The notes under the pieces were generated by a model, which worked only from the letters and a program-made list of their open reading frames with translations, had not been told where the DNA came from and did not search any database. Source: Sphingobium scionense (GTDB lineage Bacteria > Pseudomonadota > Alphaproteobacteria > Sphingomonadales > Sphingomonadaceae). Taken from it: 64,000 bases of DNA. The DNA lies in assembly GCF_014197035.1 (NCBI RefSeq), contig NZ_JACIEU010000012.1, positions 115,061 to 179,060 of the forward strand. The letters run 5' to 3'. Positions 1 through 7,769 of the stretch are shown here, in pieces; position 1 is the stretch's first letter; the number at the start of each line of letters is the position of its first letter. The translations under genes were made by a program, and so were the position numbers.

Positions 1-1
1 C

Positions 2-637
2 ATCGGCCGCTTCTCGCCCGAACTGGCGAGCGAGCTGGGCGACAAGGCACTCAATGCCGCGCTCAAGCGGCTCAAGCTGGAGGATCGCGCCTCGCTGATG
101 GTGGCCATCGCCACCCATCGCCTGCTCGATTCCGAAGTGATGGAGGCGCTGATCCCCGGCTCCACCAGCGGCCAGGAACTGGAAGACGCCCATCCGCGCC
201 AGCATGCCCCGGTCTCGATCCGCGGCCTGACGCCGGGCATCGCCTTCAAGCTGAGCGAATGCTGCCACCCGGTGCCCGGCGACCGCATCGTCGGCATCCG
301 CCGCACCGGCGAGCCGATCGAGGTCCACACCATCGACTGCCGCACGCTGGAGACAGGCCAGGATGATGACTGGGTGGACCTGAGCTGGGACAGCAAGTCC
401 AAGGGCGGCACCGCCCGATTGCAGGTCATCGTCAAGAACCAGCCCGGTGCGCTCGCCGCCGTCGCCAATGTCTTCGGCGCGACCAAGGCGAACATCCTCA
501 ACCTGCAACTGGTCAATCGCGAAGGCCCCTTCCACACCGACATCATCGATCTGGAAGTGGCCGACGCCCAACATCTCAGCCGCATCGTCTCCGCACTCCG
601 CGCCCTCGATACGGTGGTGCAGGCGGACCGGGTCTGA
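2..637 (+). CDS. rsh: RelA/SpoT-type (p)ppGpp synthetase/hydrolase, C-terminal part only
   Basis: This is the last 211 codons of a bifunctional alarmone enzyme that makes and degrades (p)ppGpp in the stringent response. The frame is open to the window edge, so the hydrolase, synthetase and TGS domains lie upstream and are not seen. What remains contains the conserved cysteine-containing segment LSECCHPVPGDRIVG with the following HTIDC, then an ACT domain over roughly the last 75 residues (RLQVIVKNQPGALAAVANVF). These regulatory domains sense the ribosome or amino acid status. The stop is at 635-637. The family is clear. RelA versus SpoT cannot be told apart here, and alphaproteobacteria usually carry one Rsh enzyme. 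Confidence 0.93.
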   Translation: MGRFSPELASELGDKALNAALKRLKLEDRASLMVAIATHRLLDSEVMEALIPGSTSGQELEDAHPRQHAPVSIRGLTPGIAFKLSECCHPVPGDRIVGIRRTGEPIEVHTIDCRTLETGQDDDWVDLSWDSKSKGGTARLQVIVKNQPGALAAVANVFGATKANILNLQLVNREGPFHTDIIDLEVADAQHLSRIVSALRALDTVVQADRV

Positions 638-643
638 CCCTGG

Positions 644-1170
644 ATGAAGGCACGCATCGTCTCGCTGATCACGGCCAGCCTTTTGACGGCGTCGATGAAC
701 AGCGCGATAGCGTGCCTTCCACCACCACCGACCCTTTCCCGCCTGGAGGGAGAGAGCGACGATGCCTATGCCAGACGCCTCGAACCGTTCGAAGCCGAGC
801 GCGTGCGCAGGGATCAGGAGGAAGTCGACCGTTTCAGCGGCAAAGAGACGCGAAGAATTGGGCCTCGGCAGATCGCGTCCTACTGGCGGAAGCCGTAGCC
901 TTTGGCGACTCCCTGCTGAAACCGCAGGTATGGCTGCGCCCTGTTCGCTGGCTGAAGGGAACAGGAAAGCTCCAGAGTTTCCAGCTCAAGCCCATAGCCC
1001 AAGACAGCTGCGAATGGCCGGGAAATGGCGATGCGCTGCAAGGCGAGGTGGGAGAGACATTCCTAATCTTCCTGAAACCAGGCGCTCCATCGTCGAAGAC
1101 CGTTCTCGACAGCATATCGGTCAACCGCATCGTGGGCGAGCGCAGCAAGGCTGCACTGGGGCAGTCCTGA
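644..1170 (+). pseudogene. Frameshifted small exported protein
   Basis: The reading frame starts at 644 with a convincing signal peptide (MKARIVSLITASLLTASMNS, Ala-rich end before CLPPPP) and runs as an acidic helix (ESDDAYARRLEPFEAERVRR). It then hits a stop at 896-898. The neighbouring frame continues the same protein style to 1170 (ADRVLLAEAVAFGDS, WLRPVRWLKG, DSCEWPG, GEVGETFLIFLKPG). A single-base loss near 845-860, in the stretch aaagagacgcgaagaa, would explain the switch from frame 2 to frame 1. The repaired protein would be about 175 residues, probably periplasmic. I recognise the general type from sphingomonads but know no function. A sequencing error is the alternative to a true pseudogene. 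Confidence 0.6.
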
Positions 1171-1292
1171 CGACGTCATGCGCATCCCGCCACCGCGCCA
1201 GATTCCACGTGACAGCATGACCCAAAATCTGTAAGGGCGCCAGCAGCAGACCCGTGGCTCACGCCATTGGTCTTCCGTCCGAGACAGTTGGT

Positions 1293-1500
1293 GAAGGGAA
1301 TTTGCCCTTCTTAATCTCCAGCCTAGACGGGGAAAAGTTCTTTACCGGATGGGCCACGCGCCCGATTCGGGTCTGCCTGTTTTCCTGAAACGGAGACACG
1401 GCCAGTCGATCTCTCCCCTTCGGACTATTGCCCTGTGCGGAAACGCACGGGCTTTTGCCGTCCATCGGGTCGTCCGATGGACATGAAGTGGAGTAATGGC
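1293..1500 (+). promoter_or_regulatory. rplJ leader (L10-type autoregulatory leader RNA)
   Basis: No gene fits 1171-1500. The stretch carries a series of hairpins before rplJ: gaaggg/cccttc at 1293-1310, gtgcg-gaaa-cgcac at 1435-1448, and a perfect 9-bp stem gtccatcgg/ccgatggac at 1460-1482, just upstream of the rplJ ribosome site gtggag. Long structured leaders bound by the L10-(L7/L12) complex are known to control rplJ translation. The position, length and hairpins fit that role, but I did not match the kink-turn motif base by base. The 1171-1292 part shows nothing recognisable. Confidence 0.6.
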
Positions 1501-2016
1501 ATGGATCGTAATCAGAAAGCTGAGGTCGTTTCCGCGCTGAACGCAGAGCTGGCAGAAGTTGGCGTGGTCGTCGTGACCCGCAACCTCGGCATGACCGTCG
1601 CCCAGTCGACTGTCCTGCGCCAGAAGATGCGCGACGCCGGTGCGTCCTACAAGGTTACGAAGAACCGCCTCGCCCGTATCGCCCTTGACGGCACCGCCTA
1701 CGGCTCGATCAGCGACCTGCTGACCGGCCCCGTCGGCCTTGCCACCTCGGCCGATCCGGTCGCAGCCGCCAAGGTTGCGGTCGAATTCGCGAAGACCAAC
1801 GACAAGCTTGAGATCGTTGGCGGCGCGATGGGCGAAGTGCTGCTCGATGCGGAGGGCGTCAAGGCCCTGGCATCGATGCCGTCGCTGGATGAACTGCGTG
1901 CAAAGCTGATCGGCCTCATCGTCGCTCCGGCTACCAAGCTCGCAACCGTCACCCAGGCACCGGCAGCGCAGCTCGCGCGTGTCTTCAACGCCTATGCGGA
2001 GAAGGAAGCGGCCTGA
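1501..2016 (+). CDS. rplJ: 50S ribosomal protein L10
   Basis: L10 anchors the L7/L12 dimers to 23S rRNA and forms the base of the ribosomal stalk, where translation GTPases bind. The 171-residue product has the family start (MDRNQKAEVVSALNAEL), the RNA-binding N-terminal domain (RQKMRDAGASYKVTKNRLARIAL) and an alanine-rich C-terminal helix for L7/L12. An in-frame extension to 1435 exists but would run through leader hairpins. The ATG at 1501 with gtggag just upstream is the usual start. It is followed after 75 bases by rplL and is probably co-transcribed with it. Confidence 0.97.
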   Translation: MDRNQKAEVVSALNAELAEVGVVVVTRNLGMTVAQSTVLRQKMRDAGASYKVTKNRLARIALDGTAYGSISDLLTGPVGLATSADPVAAAKVAVEFAKTNDKLEIVGGAMGEVLLDAEGVKALASMPSLDELRAKLIGLIVAPATKLATVTQAPAAQLARVFNAYAEKEAA

Positions 2017-2091
2017 TTGGCCCCGACCGACTTCTTGTAATCGTTTCAACATCATATTGCGGGGCTTCCCCCGCTTAGAAGGAAATATATC

Positions 2092-2463
2092 ATGGCAGAC
2101 ATCAACGCTCTGGTCGATCAGCTCTCGGCCCTCACCGTCCTCGAAGCCGCTGAGCTGTCGAAGGCTCTGGAAGAAAAGTGGGGCGTTTCGGCCGCTGCTG
2201 CCGTCGCCGTTGCCGGCCCGGCCGCTGCCGCTGCTCCGGCTGCTGAAGAGCAGACCGAATTCGACGTGATCCTGACCGGCGACGGTGGCAAGAAGATCAA
2301 CGTCATCAAGGAAGTCCGCGCCATCACCGGCCTGGGCCTGACCGAAGCCAAGGCTCTGGTCGAAGGCGCCCCGAAGGCTGTCAAGGAAGGCGCCAGCAAG
2401 GACGAAGCTGAAAAGCTGAAGAAGCAGCTGGAAGAAGCCGGCGCGACCGTCGAGCTGAAGTAA
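2092..2463 (+). CDS. rplL: 50S ribosomal protein L7/L12
   Basis: This is the multicopy stalk protein that recruits and stimulates EF-Tu, EF-G and IF2. The 123-residue product shows the three classic parts: an N-terminal dimerisation helix ([21 protein letters not shown]), an Ala-rich hinge at about 37-55, and the globular C-terminal domain ([25 protein letters not shown]). aaggaaatatatc lies directly before the ATG. A terminator follows, so the usual read-through into rpoB-rpoC does not occur here; the next gene is an unrelated esterase. Confidence 0.98.
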   Translation: MADINALVDQLSALTVLEAAELSKALEEKWGVSAAAAVAVAGPAAAAAPAAEEQTEFDVILTGDGGKKINVIKEVRAITGLGLTEAKALVEGAPKAVKEGASKDEAEKLKKQLEEAGATVELK

Positions 2464-2470
2464 GCTGTTC

Positions 2471-2554
2471 GGCCTCGCTTCGGCGAGGCCCAGCCTTCCG
2501 GTTTCGGCCGGAGAGATATGGGGTGGTTCCTAACGGAGCCGCCCCTTTTTCTTT
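2471..2554 (+). terminator. Terminator region behind rplJ-rplL
   Basis: There is a perfect 8-bp stem with a TTCG loop at 2471-2490 (ggcctcgc/gcgaggcc). Further down, a 9-bp stem ggtggttcc-taac-ggagccgcc at 2522-2543 is followed by a pyrimidine-rich, T-rich tail (ccctttttcttt). The second hairpin has the form of an intrinsic terminator. The first may stabilise the rplL mRNA end or act with it. Confidence 0.8.
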
Positions 2555-2643
2555 GCCCGATCAAGCGCCCGATCAAGCCGATTGATTTCGCCGCCAAATT
2601 TGCCTCTATTCCCGCCCACAGAATGGAATGGAGGATGCAGGCG

Positions 2644-4065
2644 ATGCAGCGGACCACTATCATCGGGCTAAGCGCCCTGTTGCTCGGCACCAGCGCCCTT
2701 GGCACGGCGCCGCTCGCCGCCCGTTCCCCCACGCCCCAGCCACAGATGGTCCAGACCGAGGCGGGAATCGTCCATGGCGCGCTCGACGCCGGGGTGGAAA
2801 GCTGGAAGGGCATTCCCTTCGCCGCGCCGCCGGTCGGCGATCTGCGCTGGCGCATGCCCCAGCCCGTCGCCCGCTGGCAGGGCGTGCGCGAAGCCACCGC
2901 CTATCGCAACGACTGCATGCAGCTGCCCTTCCCCAGCGATGCCGCGCCGCTCGGCACCCCGCCGGCCGAAGACTGCCTCTACGCCAATGTCTGGAAGCCT
3001 GCCGGCACCACCGCCAGGCTGCCGGTCCTGTTCTGGATCTATGGCGGCGGCTTCGTGAATGGCGGATCGTCGCCGCCCACCTATTCGGGTGCCGCGCTGG
3101 CAAAGCAGGGGCTGATGGTGGTCAGCTTCAACTATCGGCTCGGCCGTTTCGGCACCTTCGCCCACCCCGCCCTTGCCGCCGCGAACGAGGACAAGGGCCT
3201 CGCCGGCAATTACGGCCTGATGGACCAGGTCGCGGCGCTGCAATGGGTGAAGCGCAACATCGCCCGCTTCGGCGGCGATCCCGCCAACATCACCATCATC
3301 GGCGAAAGCGCGGGCGGCATGTCGGTCCATGCGCTGCTGACCTCGCCGCTGTCGCAGGGCCTGTTCCAGCGCGCGGTCATCATGTCGGGTGGCGACGGGC
3401 AGATGCGCGGTCCACAGGATGGCAGCGCCGCCACGATCGGCGAAGCCTTCGCCGGGACCAAGGGGATCAAGGGCAGCGACGCCGCCACGCTCAAGGCGCT
3501 GCGCGCGCTGCCCGCCGATCAGGTGATCGACGGCCTCAACCTCGAAGGCATGTTCAAGGGCCAGCTCGGCCCCTACAGCCCGCCCTTCCCCGACGGGAAG
3601 ATCGCGGTCAATCCCGCCGCCGCCTATGCGGCCGGCAATTTCGCTCATGTGCCGGTGATGGTCGGCGCGACCGGCGCCGATATTGGCGGGCCGACCGGCT
3701 TCATGGTCGGCGGCGCCCGCACCGTCGCCGCCACGCTCGCGGCGGCGAAGCTGCCGGTCTATGCCTATCGCTTCGACTATGTCGCGACCTCGGTCGGCAA
3801 GCCCGGTGCGGGCCATGCCACCGACATCCCCTATTTCTTCGACACCCAGGCGATCAAATATGGCGCCGCGACAACACCGCGCGACAATGAGATGGGCCGC
3901 ACCATCAGCGCCTATATTGTCAATTTCGCGCGCAGCGGCGATCCGAACGGCACCGGCCTGACCGCCTGGCCGCGCTATGACGCGAGCGAGGACCGGATCA
4001 TGTTGTTCGACCCCGACGGCAAGGCCGCAGCGCAGAAGGATCCGCTACCGCCGGTCACGCCCTGA
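2644..4065 (+). CDS. Exported type-B carboxylesterase
   Basis: This alpha/beta-hydrolase belongs to the carboxylesterase type B family, which hydrolyses esters of varied substrates. It has an N-terminal signal peptide (TTIIGLSALLLGTSALGTAP), so the mature enzyme is probably periplasmic or outside. Visible motifs are the oxyanion-hole loop IYGGGF, the nucleophile elbow GESAGG with Ser at about residue 222, and a likely catalytic His in GAGHATDIPYFFDT. I chose the ATG at 2644 because ggagg sits nine bases upstream; earlier in-frame ATGs lie at 2635 and 2623. At 473 residues it is slightly shorter than typical members. Substrate unknown. It is convergent with the porin gene. Confidence 0.9.
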   Translation: MQRTTIIGLSALLLGTSALGTAPLAARSPTPQPQMVQTEAGIVHGALDAGVESWKGIPFAAPPVGDLRWRMPQPVARWQGVREATAYRNDCMQLPFPSDAAPLGTPPAEDCLYANVWKPAGTTARLPVLFWIYGGGFVNGGSSPPTYSGAALAKQGLMVVSFNYRLGRFGTFAHPALAAANEDKGLAGNYGLMDQVAALQWVKRNIARFGGDPANITIIGESAGGMSVHALLTSPLSQGLFQRAVIMSGGDGQMRGPQDGSAATIGEAFAGTKGIKGSDAATLKALRALPADQVIDGLNLEGMFKGQLGPYSPPFPDGKIAVNPAAAYAAGNFAHVPVMVGATGADIGGPTGFMVGGARTVAATLAAAKLPVYAYRFDYVATSVGKPGAGHATDIPYFFDTQAIKYGAATTPRDNEMGRTISAYIVNFARSGDPNGTGLTAWPRYDASEDRIMLFDPDGKAAAQKDPLPPVTP

Positions 4066-4080
4066 GGGTAGATTGGCCGG

Positions 4081-5520
4081 TCAGTAGTTCCACTGCACCT
4101 GGGTGCGGATCAGATTGCCTTCCGCCCGGCCGGTGCGGCGTTCGTCGGCTTCGGCGCGCTTCATCCGGGCATAGGCGAAGGTGAATTCCAGCGCCTTCCA
4201 CGGCTGCCATTCGATCCCCAGTTCGAACTCGTCGGTTTCCAGCCGCGGCGCGTTGGTGCCGGCCTTCCACCCGCCGCGATAATGCTGCCAGCGGCCATAG
4301 GGCATCAGCGCGCCGATCGTCTCGGTCGGCAGGCGATACATCATCTGGACATAGCCGCCGCTCAAATTCTTGGTCTCGATCGACTGGCTGGCGACGTCAT
4401 ATTCCGGTCCCTTGCCCCAATTCCATTCGGCCTGGATGCCAAAGGGCTGGGGATAGAGAATGGCGTGAAGGCCGACGCGATCATCATCATAGGCGATCGT
4501 GCTGACGCCGCCGCTGCGCAGTTCGGGCTGCACATCGTTCATCATCGCCGATCCGCCGATTTCCAGCACCTGCCCCTCAAAGGCACCGCCCAGCCCGTCC
4601 AGTTCGAACGGCCAGGTCGCAAAGGCGACCTTCATCAGCCCACGATTCTGCTCGGTCCGGTTGGTGCCCTGCCCGTTGAAGACACCCAGGCCAAAGGCGC
4701 CATAATTGCCGAACAGCTTCTGCCCGTCATGCCCCAGCCGGTCCCAGATCTGCTGCACCGACGTCGGCGTATAATAGCCGACAATGCCCAGATCGCGCTC
4801 GCTCGGCACCGCGCTGTTGATCGCGTCGCTGCGGTCCAGCGTCAGACGGTTGGACGAGGACTGCATATTTTCCCAGCCGAACGGCACCTTCGACTGACCG
4901 AAGCGCACACGCCAATTCTTGTCCTTGTCGAGGAAGACATCGGCATAGGCATCGCGCAACTGGACGAAGCCCTCGCGCCGCTCGCTGCCCGCCTGGTTGT
5001 TCACCGCCGACGCGAAATCGGACTGGAGATAGAGCGACACCCGGTCCGACACATCGCCCTGCAGCACCAGCCGCGCCCGGCGCAGCGAGAAGCTGCCGCG
5101 ATCGGAAATCGAACTGTCATGGACCGAGCGGAGCCGCGACTGGCCGGCCGGCGCCGTGTCGTCGCCCGACAGGAAGGCATTGTAGCGCATCTGGGTATAG
5201 CCGCGCAGCGACAACTTCTCATACCAGGCCTTGGACTTGGGCGGGGTCGCCGACGCCGGAACGGCGGCCGGCGCGACCGGCGCGGCAGCAAGGGCAACGG
5301 GCGCCGCAGGCGCCGCAGCGGATTCAACGACAGGCGCTGGCGCGGGCGCCGCCGGCTGCGCGCCCTTGTTGGCGGCCAGTGCGGCGGTCAGCGCCTGCAC
5401 CTGCGCCTTGAGTTCGTCGATCTGGCGCTGCAAGGCCGCATTATCCTGCGCCTGTGCCGGCGTGGATAGCATCAGCGTCGCCAGCGCGGTGCCGGCGGCC
5501 AGTCGCAATCGGAGCGTCAT
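4081..5520 (-). CDS. Phosphate-selective porin O/P family outer-membrane protein
   Basis: The 479-residue protein begins with a signal peptide (LATLMLSTPAQAQ). A short coiled-coil segment follows (AALQRQIDELKAQVQALTAAL), then an Ala/Pro-rich linker at about 55-95. The rest is a beta-barrel that ends in a terminal aromatic (VQWNY), as required for outer-membrane insertion. The motifs SLRRARLVLQGDVSDRVSLYLQSDF and VRFGQSKVPFGWENMQSS are typical of the OprO/OprP family. Members take up phosphate, pyrophosphate or other anions, and some are simply general porins. A Pho-box-like sequence lies upstream at 5587-5604, which would support phosphate-starvation control. No pst or pho genes are adjacent. 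Confidence 0.9.
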   Translation of the reverse strand: MTLRLRLAAGTALATLMLSTPAQAQDNAALQRQIDELKAQVQALTAALAANKGAQPAAPAPAPVVESAAAPAAPVALAAAPVAPAAVPASATPPKSKAWYEKLSLRGYTQMRYNAFLSGDDTAPAGQSRLRSVHDSSISDRGSFSLRRARLVLQGDVSDRVSLYLQSDFASAVNNQAGSERREGFVQLRDAYADVFLDKDKNWRVRFGQSKVPFGWENMQSSSNRLTLDRSDAINSAVPSERDLGIVGYYTPTSVQQIWDRLGHDGQKLFGNYGAFGLGVFNGQGTNRTEQNRGLMKVAFATWPFELDGLGGAFEGQVLEIGGSAMMNDVQPELRSGGVSTIAYDDDRVGLHAILYPQPFGIQAEWNWGKGPEYDVASQSIETKNLSGGYVQMMYRLPTETIGALMPYGRWQHYRGGWKAGTNAPRLETDEFELGIEWQPWKALEFTFAYARMKRAEADERRTGRAEGNLIRTQVQWNY

Positions 5521-5586
5521 TCCTGTTCATTCCCCTGTTTCGGGGACGCCAGTATGAATTTTATGTTACATCGCAGCGTCTTTCAG

Positions 5587-5604
5587 ATGTCGGTTTTGTG
5601 ACAT
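5587..5604 (-). promoter_or_regulatory. Candidate Pho box before the porin gene
   Basis: Read on the minus strand, the sequence is ATGTCAC-AAAA-CCGACAT. It has the 7-4-7 spacing of a PhoB site (two CTGTCAT-like half sites), and each half matches five of seven positions. It lies about 67-84 bases upstream of the porin start codon. The match is partial, so this is a suggestion based on spacing, position and the target gene type. Confidence 0.4.
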
Positions 5605-5649
5605 CGACAAAAGCGCCGATCGCGGTTGGCGGCGGCGCCCCATCGGGCT

Positions 5650-5749
5650 GGAGCAGATTTCGATCCGGCTGTGCCGGATCGGCTGCTCCATATTTTTGAT
5701 TTCCCGCGTTTTCCGAGTCATCAGGTGATTCCACCTGATTGGAAAACGC
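5650..5749. repeat. Double-hairpin extragenic palindrome
   Basis: Two nested palindromes follow each other. The first pairs ggagcag (5650-5656) with ctgctcc (5683-5689) around an inner perfect stem gatccggc-tgt-gccggatc (5662-5680). The second pairs gcgttttcc (5706-5714) with ggaaaacgc (5741-5749) around tcaggtg-attc-cacctga (5721-5738). Together they fill most of the gap between the divergent porin and lipoprotein genes. They look like a dispersed intergenic element and not like a terminator for either gene, because both genes point away from it. Confidence 0.65.
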
Positions 5750-5766
5750 TTTAAGCCCGTTCCTGC

Positions 5767-7275
5767 ATGTTCGCCGTCCCGCCCCGCCTGCGTCGCCTGT
5801 CGCGCCGCGCTGCCCTGATCGCCGGGGCCAGCCTTAGCCTTGCGCTCGGCAGTTGCTCTAACGAAGGCAGCGGCCCGGTCGTCGTCAGCGTCATCGGCAA
5901 CCGCGCTGAACTCGCCAAGCCCTTGCCGAACCTGCCCAATCCGGCCGCCAAGCTGATCCTGGAAGCCACCGCCCAGGGGCTGGTCGCCTTCGATGCCGGC
6001 GGCGACATCCTGCCCGCACTCGCCCAGCGCTGGGTGGTGGAGGATGACGGGCGCAGCTATATTTTCCGCCTGCGCCGCGCCTTCTGGGCCAATGGCGCGC
6101 GCGTCACCGCGCCCGATGTCGCCCGCATGCTGATGGCGCGGATCGAAATGCTGCGCCAGCTCGACCCCGACGGGCCGCTCGACGCGGTGCAGGCGGTCGT
6201 GCCGATGACCGGCGAGGTGATCGAGATTCGCATGGCCGCCGCCCGCCCCTATGTGCTGCAGATGCTGGCCCAGCCGCAAATGGCGGTGCTGTCCCGCGAC
6301 GGCGGCACCGGCCCTTATCGCAGCGCTTGGCAGCGCGGCGCGGCAATGTTGACCCCGGTCGATCGCCTGAGCGGCGACGATGCCGACAGCGATGAGGAGG
6401 AAGGCGGCGTCCCCGCCTGGCAGACTCGAATCTTGCGACCTGAGCGCGCGGCCCTCGCCATCATCCGATTCCGCGAAAAACAGTCGGCGCTGGTGCTGGG
6501 CGGCCGCTATGCCGACCTGCCCTTGCTGGTGCCCGCCGGCATCGATCGCGACGCCGTGCGCATGGACCCGGTGCAGGGGCTGCTGGGCCTTGCCATTACC
6601 GGCAAGGGTGATCTGCTCGACGATGACGGCGTGCGCGCCGCGATCAACATGGCGGTCGATCGCGACCAGCTGCTCCAGATGTTCCCGCTGGGCGGCTGGG
6701 CGATCAGCGAGCAATTGCTGCCCGGCCAGCTCGACCTGCCGGTCGCGCCGCCCACGCCCGCCTGGGTCGGGCAGGCGATGGATGATCGCCGGGCGCAGGG
6801 CCGCGCCATCATCGACCGCTGGCGCGCCGCCCATGGCAATCCACCGCCGCTGCGCATCGCCCTGCCCGCCGGCCCCGGCTCGACCCTGTTGTTCGGCCTT
6901 TTGGCGCGCGATCTGGGCGCCATCGGCCTTGCCGCAGAGCGGGTCGATCTGGCGGACAAGGCGGACCTCACCCTGATCGACGAGGTCGCCGCTTATGACA
7001 GCGCGCTCTGGTATCTCGGCCGGATCGGCTGCGCCCGCAAGATTCACTGCAGCCCGGAAGGCGAATCCGCGCTGCAGGCCGCCAGCCTCGCCAGCACGGC
7101 GGAGGAACGCGCCGCCCGCGTCGCCCAGGCGGTAGGCCTGATTCAGGGCCATGACGGCTATATCCCGCTCGGCGCGCCGATCCGCTGGTCGCTGGTGTCG
7201 AAACGGCTCAGCGGCTTCCTGCCCTCGCCGCGTGGCCGTCACCCATTGAACCATCTCTTCCGCAGCACCAATTAA
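5767..7275 (+). CDS. Family 5 extracellular solute-binding lipoprotein (peptide/opine type)
   Basis: The product is a 502-residue ligand-binding protein of the peptide/nickel ABC-transporter class (SBP_bac_5). An arginine-rich start and hydrophobic segment lead to a lipobox with Cys at about residue 30 (LALGSC), so it is anchored in the inner membrane facing the periplasm. Family signatures include LILEATAQGLVAFDAGGDILPALAQRW, GRSYIFRLRRAFWANGARVTAPDV and the later GVRAAINMAVDRDQLL. No permease or ATPase genes are nearby, so its partners must be elsewhere, or it may act alone. The acidic insert DDADSDEEEGG near residue 207 is unusual. Ligand unknown. Confidence 0.82.
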   Translation: MFAVPPRLRRLSRRAALIAGASLSLALGSCSNEGSGPVVVSVIGNRAELAKPLPNLPNPAAKLILEATAQGLVAFDAGGDILPALAQRWVVEDDGRSYIFRLRRAFWANGARVTAPDVARMLMARIEMLRQLDPDGPLDAVQAVVPMTGEVIEIRMAAARPYVLQMLAQPQMAVLSRDGGTGPYRSAWQRGAAMLTPVDRLSGDDADSDEEEGGVPAWQTRILRPERAALAIIRFREKQSALVLGGRYADLPLLVPAGIDRDAVRMDPVQGLLGLAITGKGDLLDDDGVRAAINMAVDRDQLLQMFPLGGWAISEQLLPGQLDLPVAPPTPAWVGQAMDDRRAQGRAIIDRWRAAHGNPPPLRIALPAGPGSTLLFGLLARDLGAIGLAAERVDLADKADLTLIDEVAAYDSALWYLGRIGCARKIHCSPEGESALQAASLASTAEERAARVAQAVGLIQGHDGYIPLGAPIRWSLVSKRLSGFLPSPRGRHPLNHLFRSTN

Positions 7276-7340
7276 GGGTCTGCGCCCTTTTTGCCGCGCT
7301 GGACGTTATCCGGCAGCACAGGGCTTTGGAGAGTGATGGA

Positions 7341-7763
7341 ATGCCCGTTTCGACCAAGCAATTCGATGACCTTGTTCGTGACATGCCCGGCTTCGGCCGC
7401 GATCCTGTCTCGATCCGCCGCCGGATCGAGATGATGGAGGCCCTCCTGGAAGGGCTGTTCGTCATCCCCGGCACGAAGCGGCGGGTGGGCCTCGACAGCC
7501 TTGTCGGCCTCGTGCCCGTCGTCGGCGACATCGCGACCGCCGCCATGGGCGCCTGGATCGTGTGGGAAGCCCGGAACCTCGGCCTGTCCAAATGGCAGAT
7601 CACCCGGATGGCCGCCAATGTCGGCGTCGACACGCTGGTTGGCGCCATCCCCTTTGCCGGCGATATCTTCGACTTTCTCTACAAGTCGAACACGAAGAAT
7701 CTACGCATCATCCGCAAGCATCTCGATCGCCACCATCCCTCGACGGTGACGATCGACGGTTGA
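7341..7763 (+). CDS. DUF4112 small membrane protein
   Basis: The 140-residue product matches the DUF4112 pattern: RRRIEMMEALLEGLFVIPGTKRRVGLDSLVGLVPVVGD, a short hydrophobic segment (IATAAMGAWIVWEARNLGL), and a second conserved block GVDTLVGAIPFAGDIFDFLYKSNTKNLRII. Two glycine/proline-rich hydrophobic hairpins suggest membrane association. No function is established for the family that I know of. I chose the ATG at 7341 with ggagag seven bases upstream; a TTG at 7326 is an alternative. It is convergent with the RNase T2 gene. Confidence 0.85.
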   Translation: MPVSTKQFDDLVRDMPGFGRDPVSIRRRIEMMEALLEGLFVIPGTKRRVGLDSLVGLVPVVGDIATAAMGAWIVWEARNLGLSKWQITRMAANVGVDTLVGAIPFAGDIFDFLYKSNTKNLRIIRKHLDRHHPSTVTIDG

Positions 7764-7769
7764 TGTCTG

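Noticed and set aside
2628..3890. Long overlapping open frames on both strands across the esterase gene and most other GC-rich genes
   Set aside because: Their products are Arg/Ala/Pro/His-rich with no recognisable domains, and they lie over genes with clear family motifs. They are side effects of high GC content.
5641..5700. Hairpin followed by T-rich sequence at 5650-5700 read as a terminator
   Set aside because: Both adjacent genes start next to this gap and run away from it, so no transcript needs to end there; an extragenic palindrome fits better.
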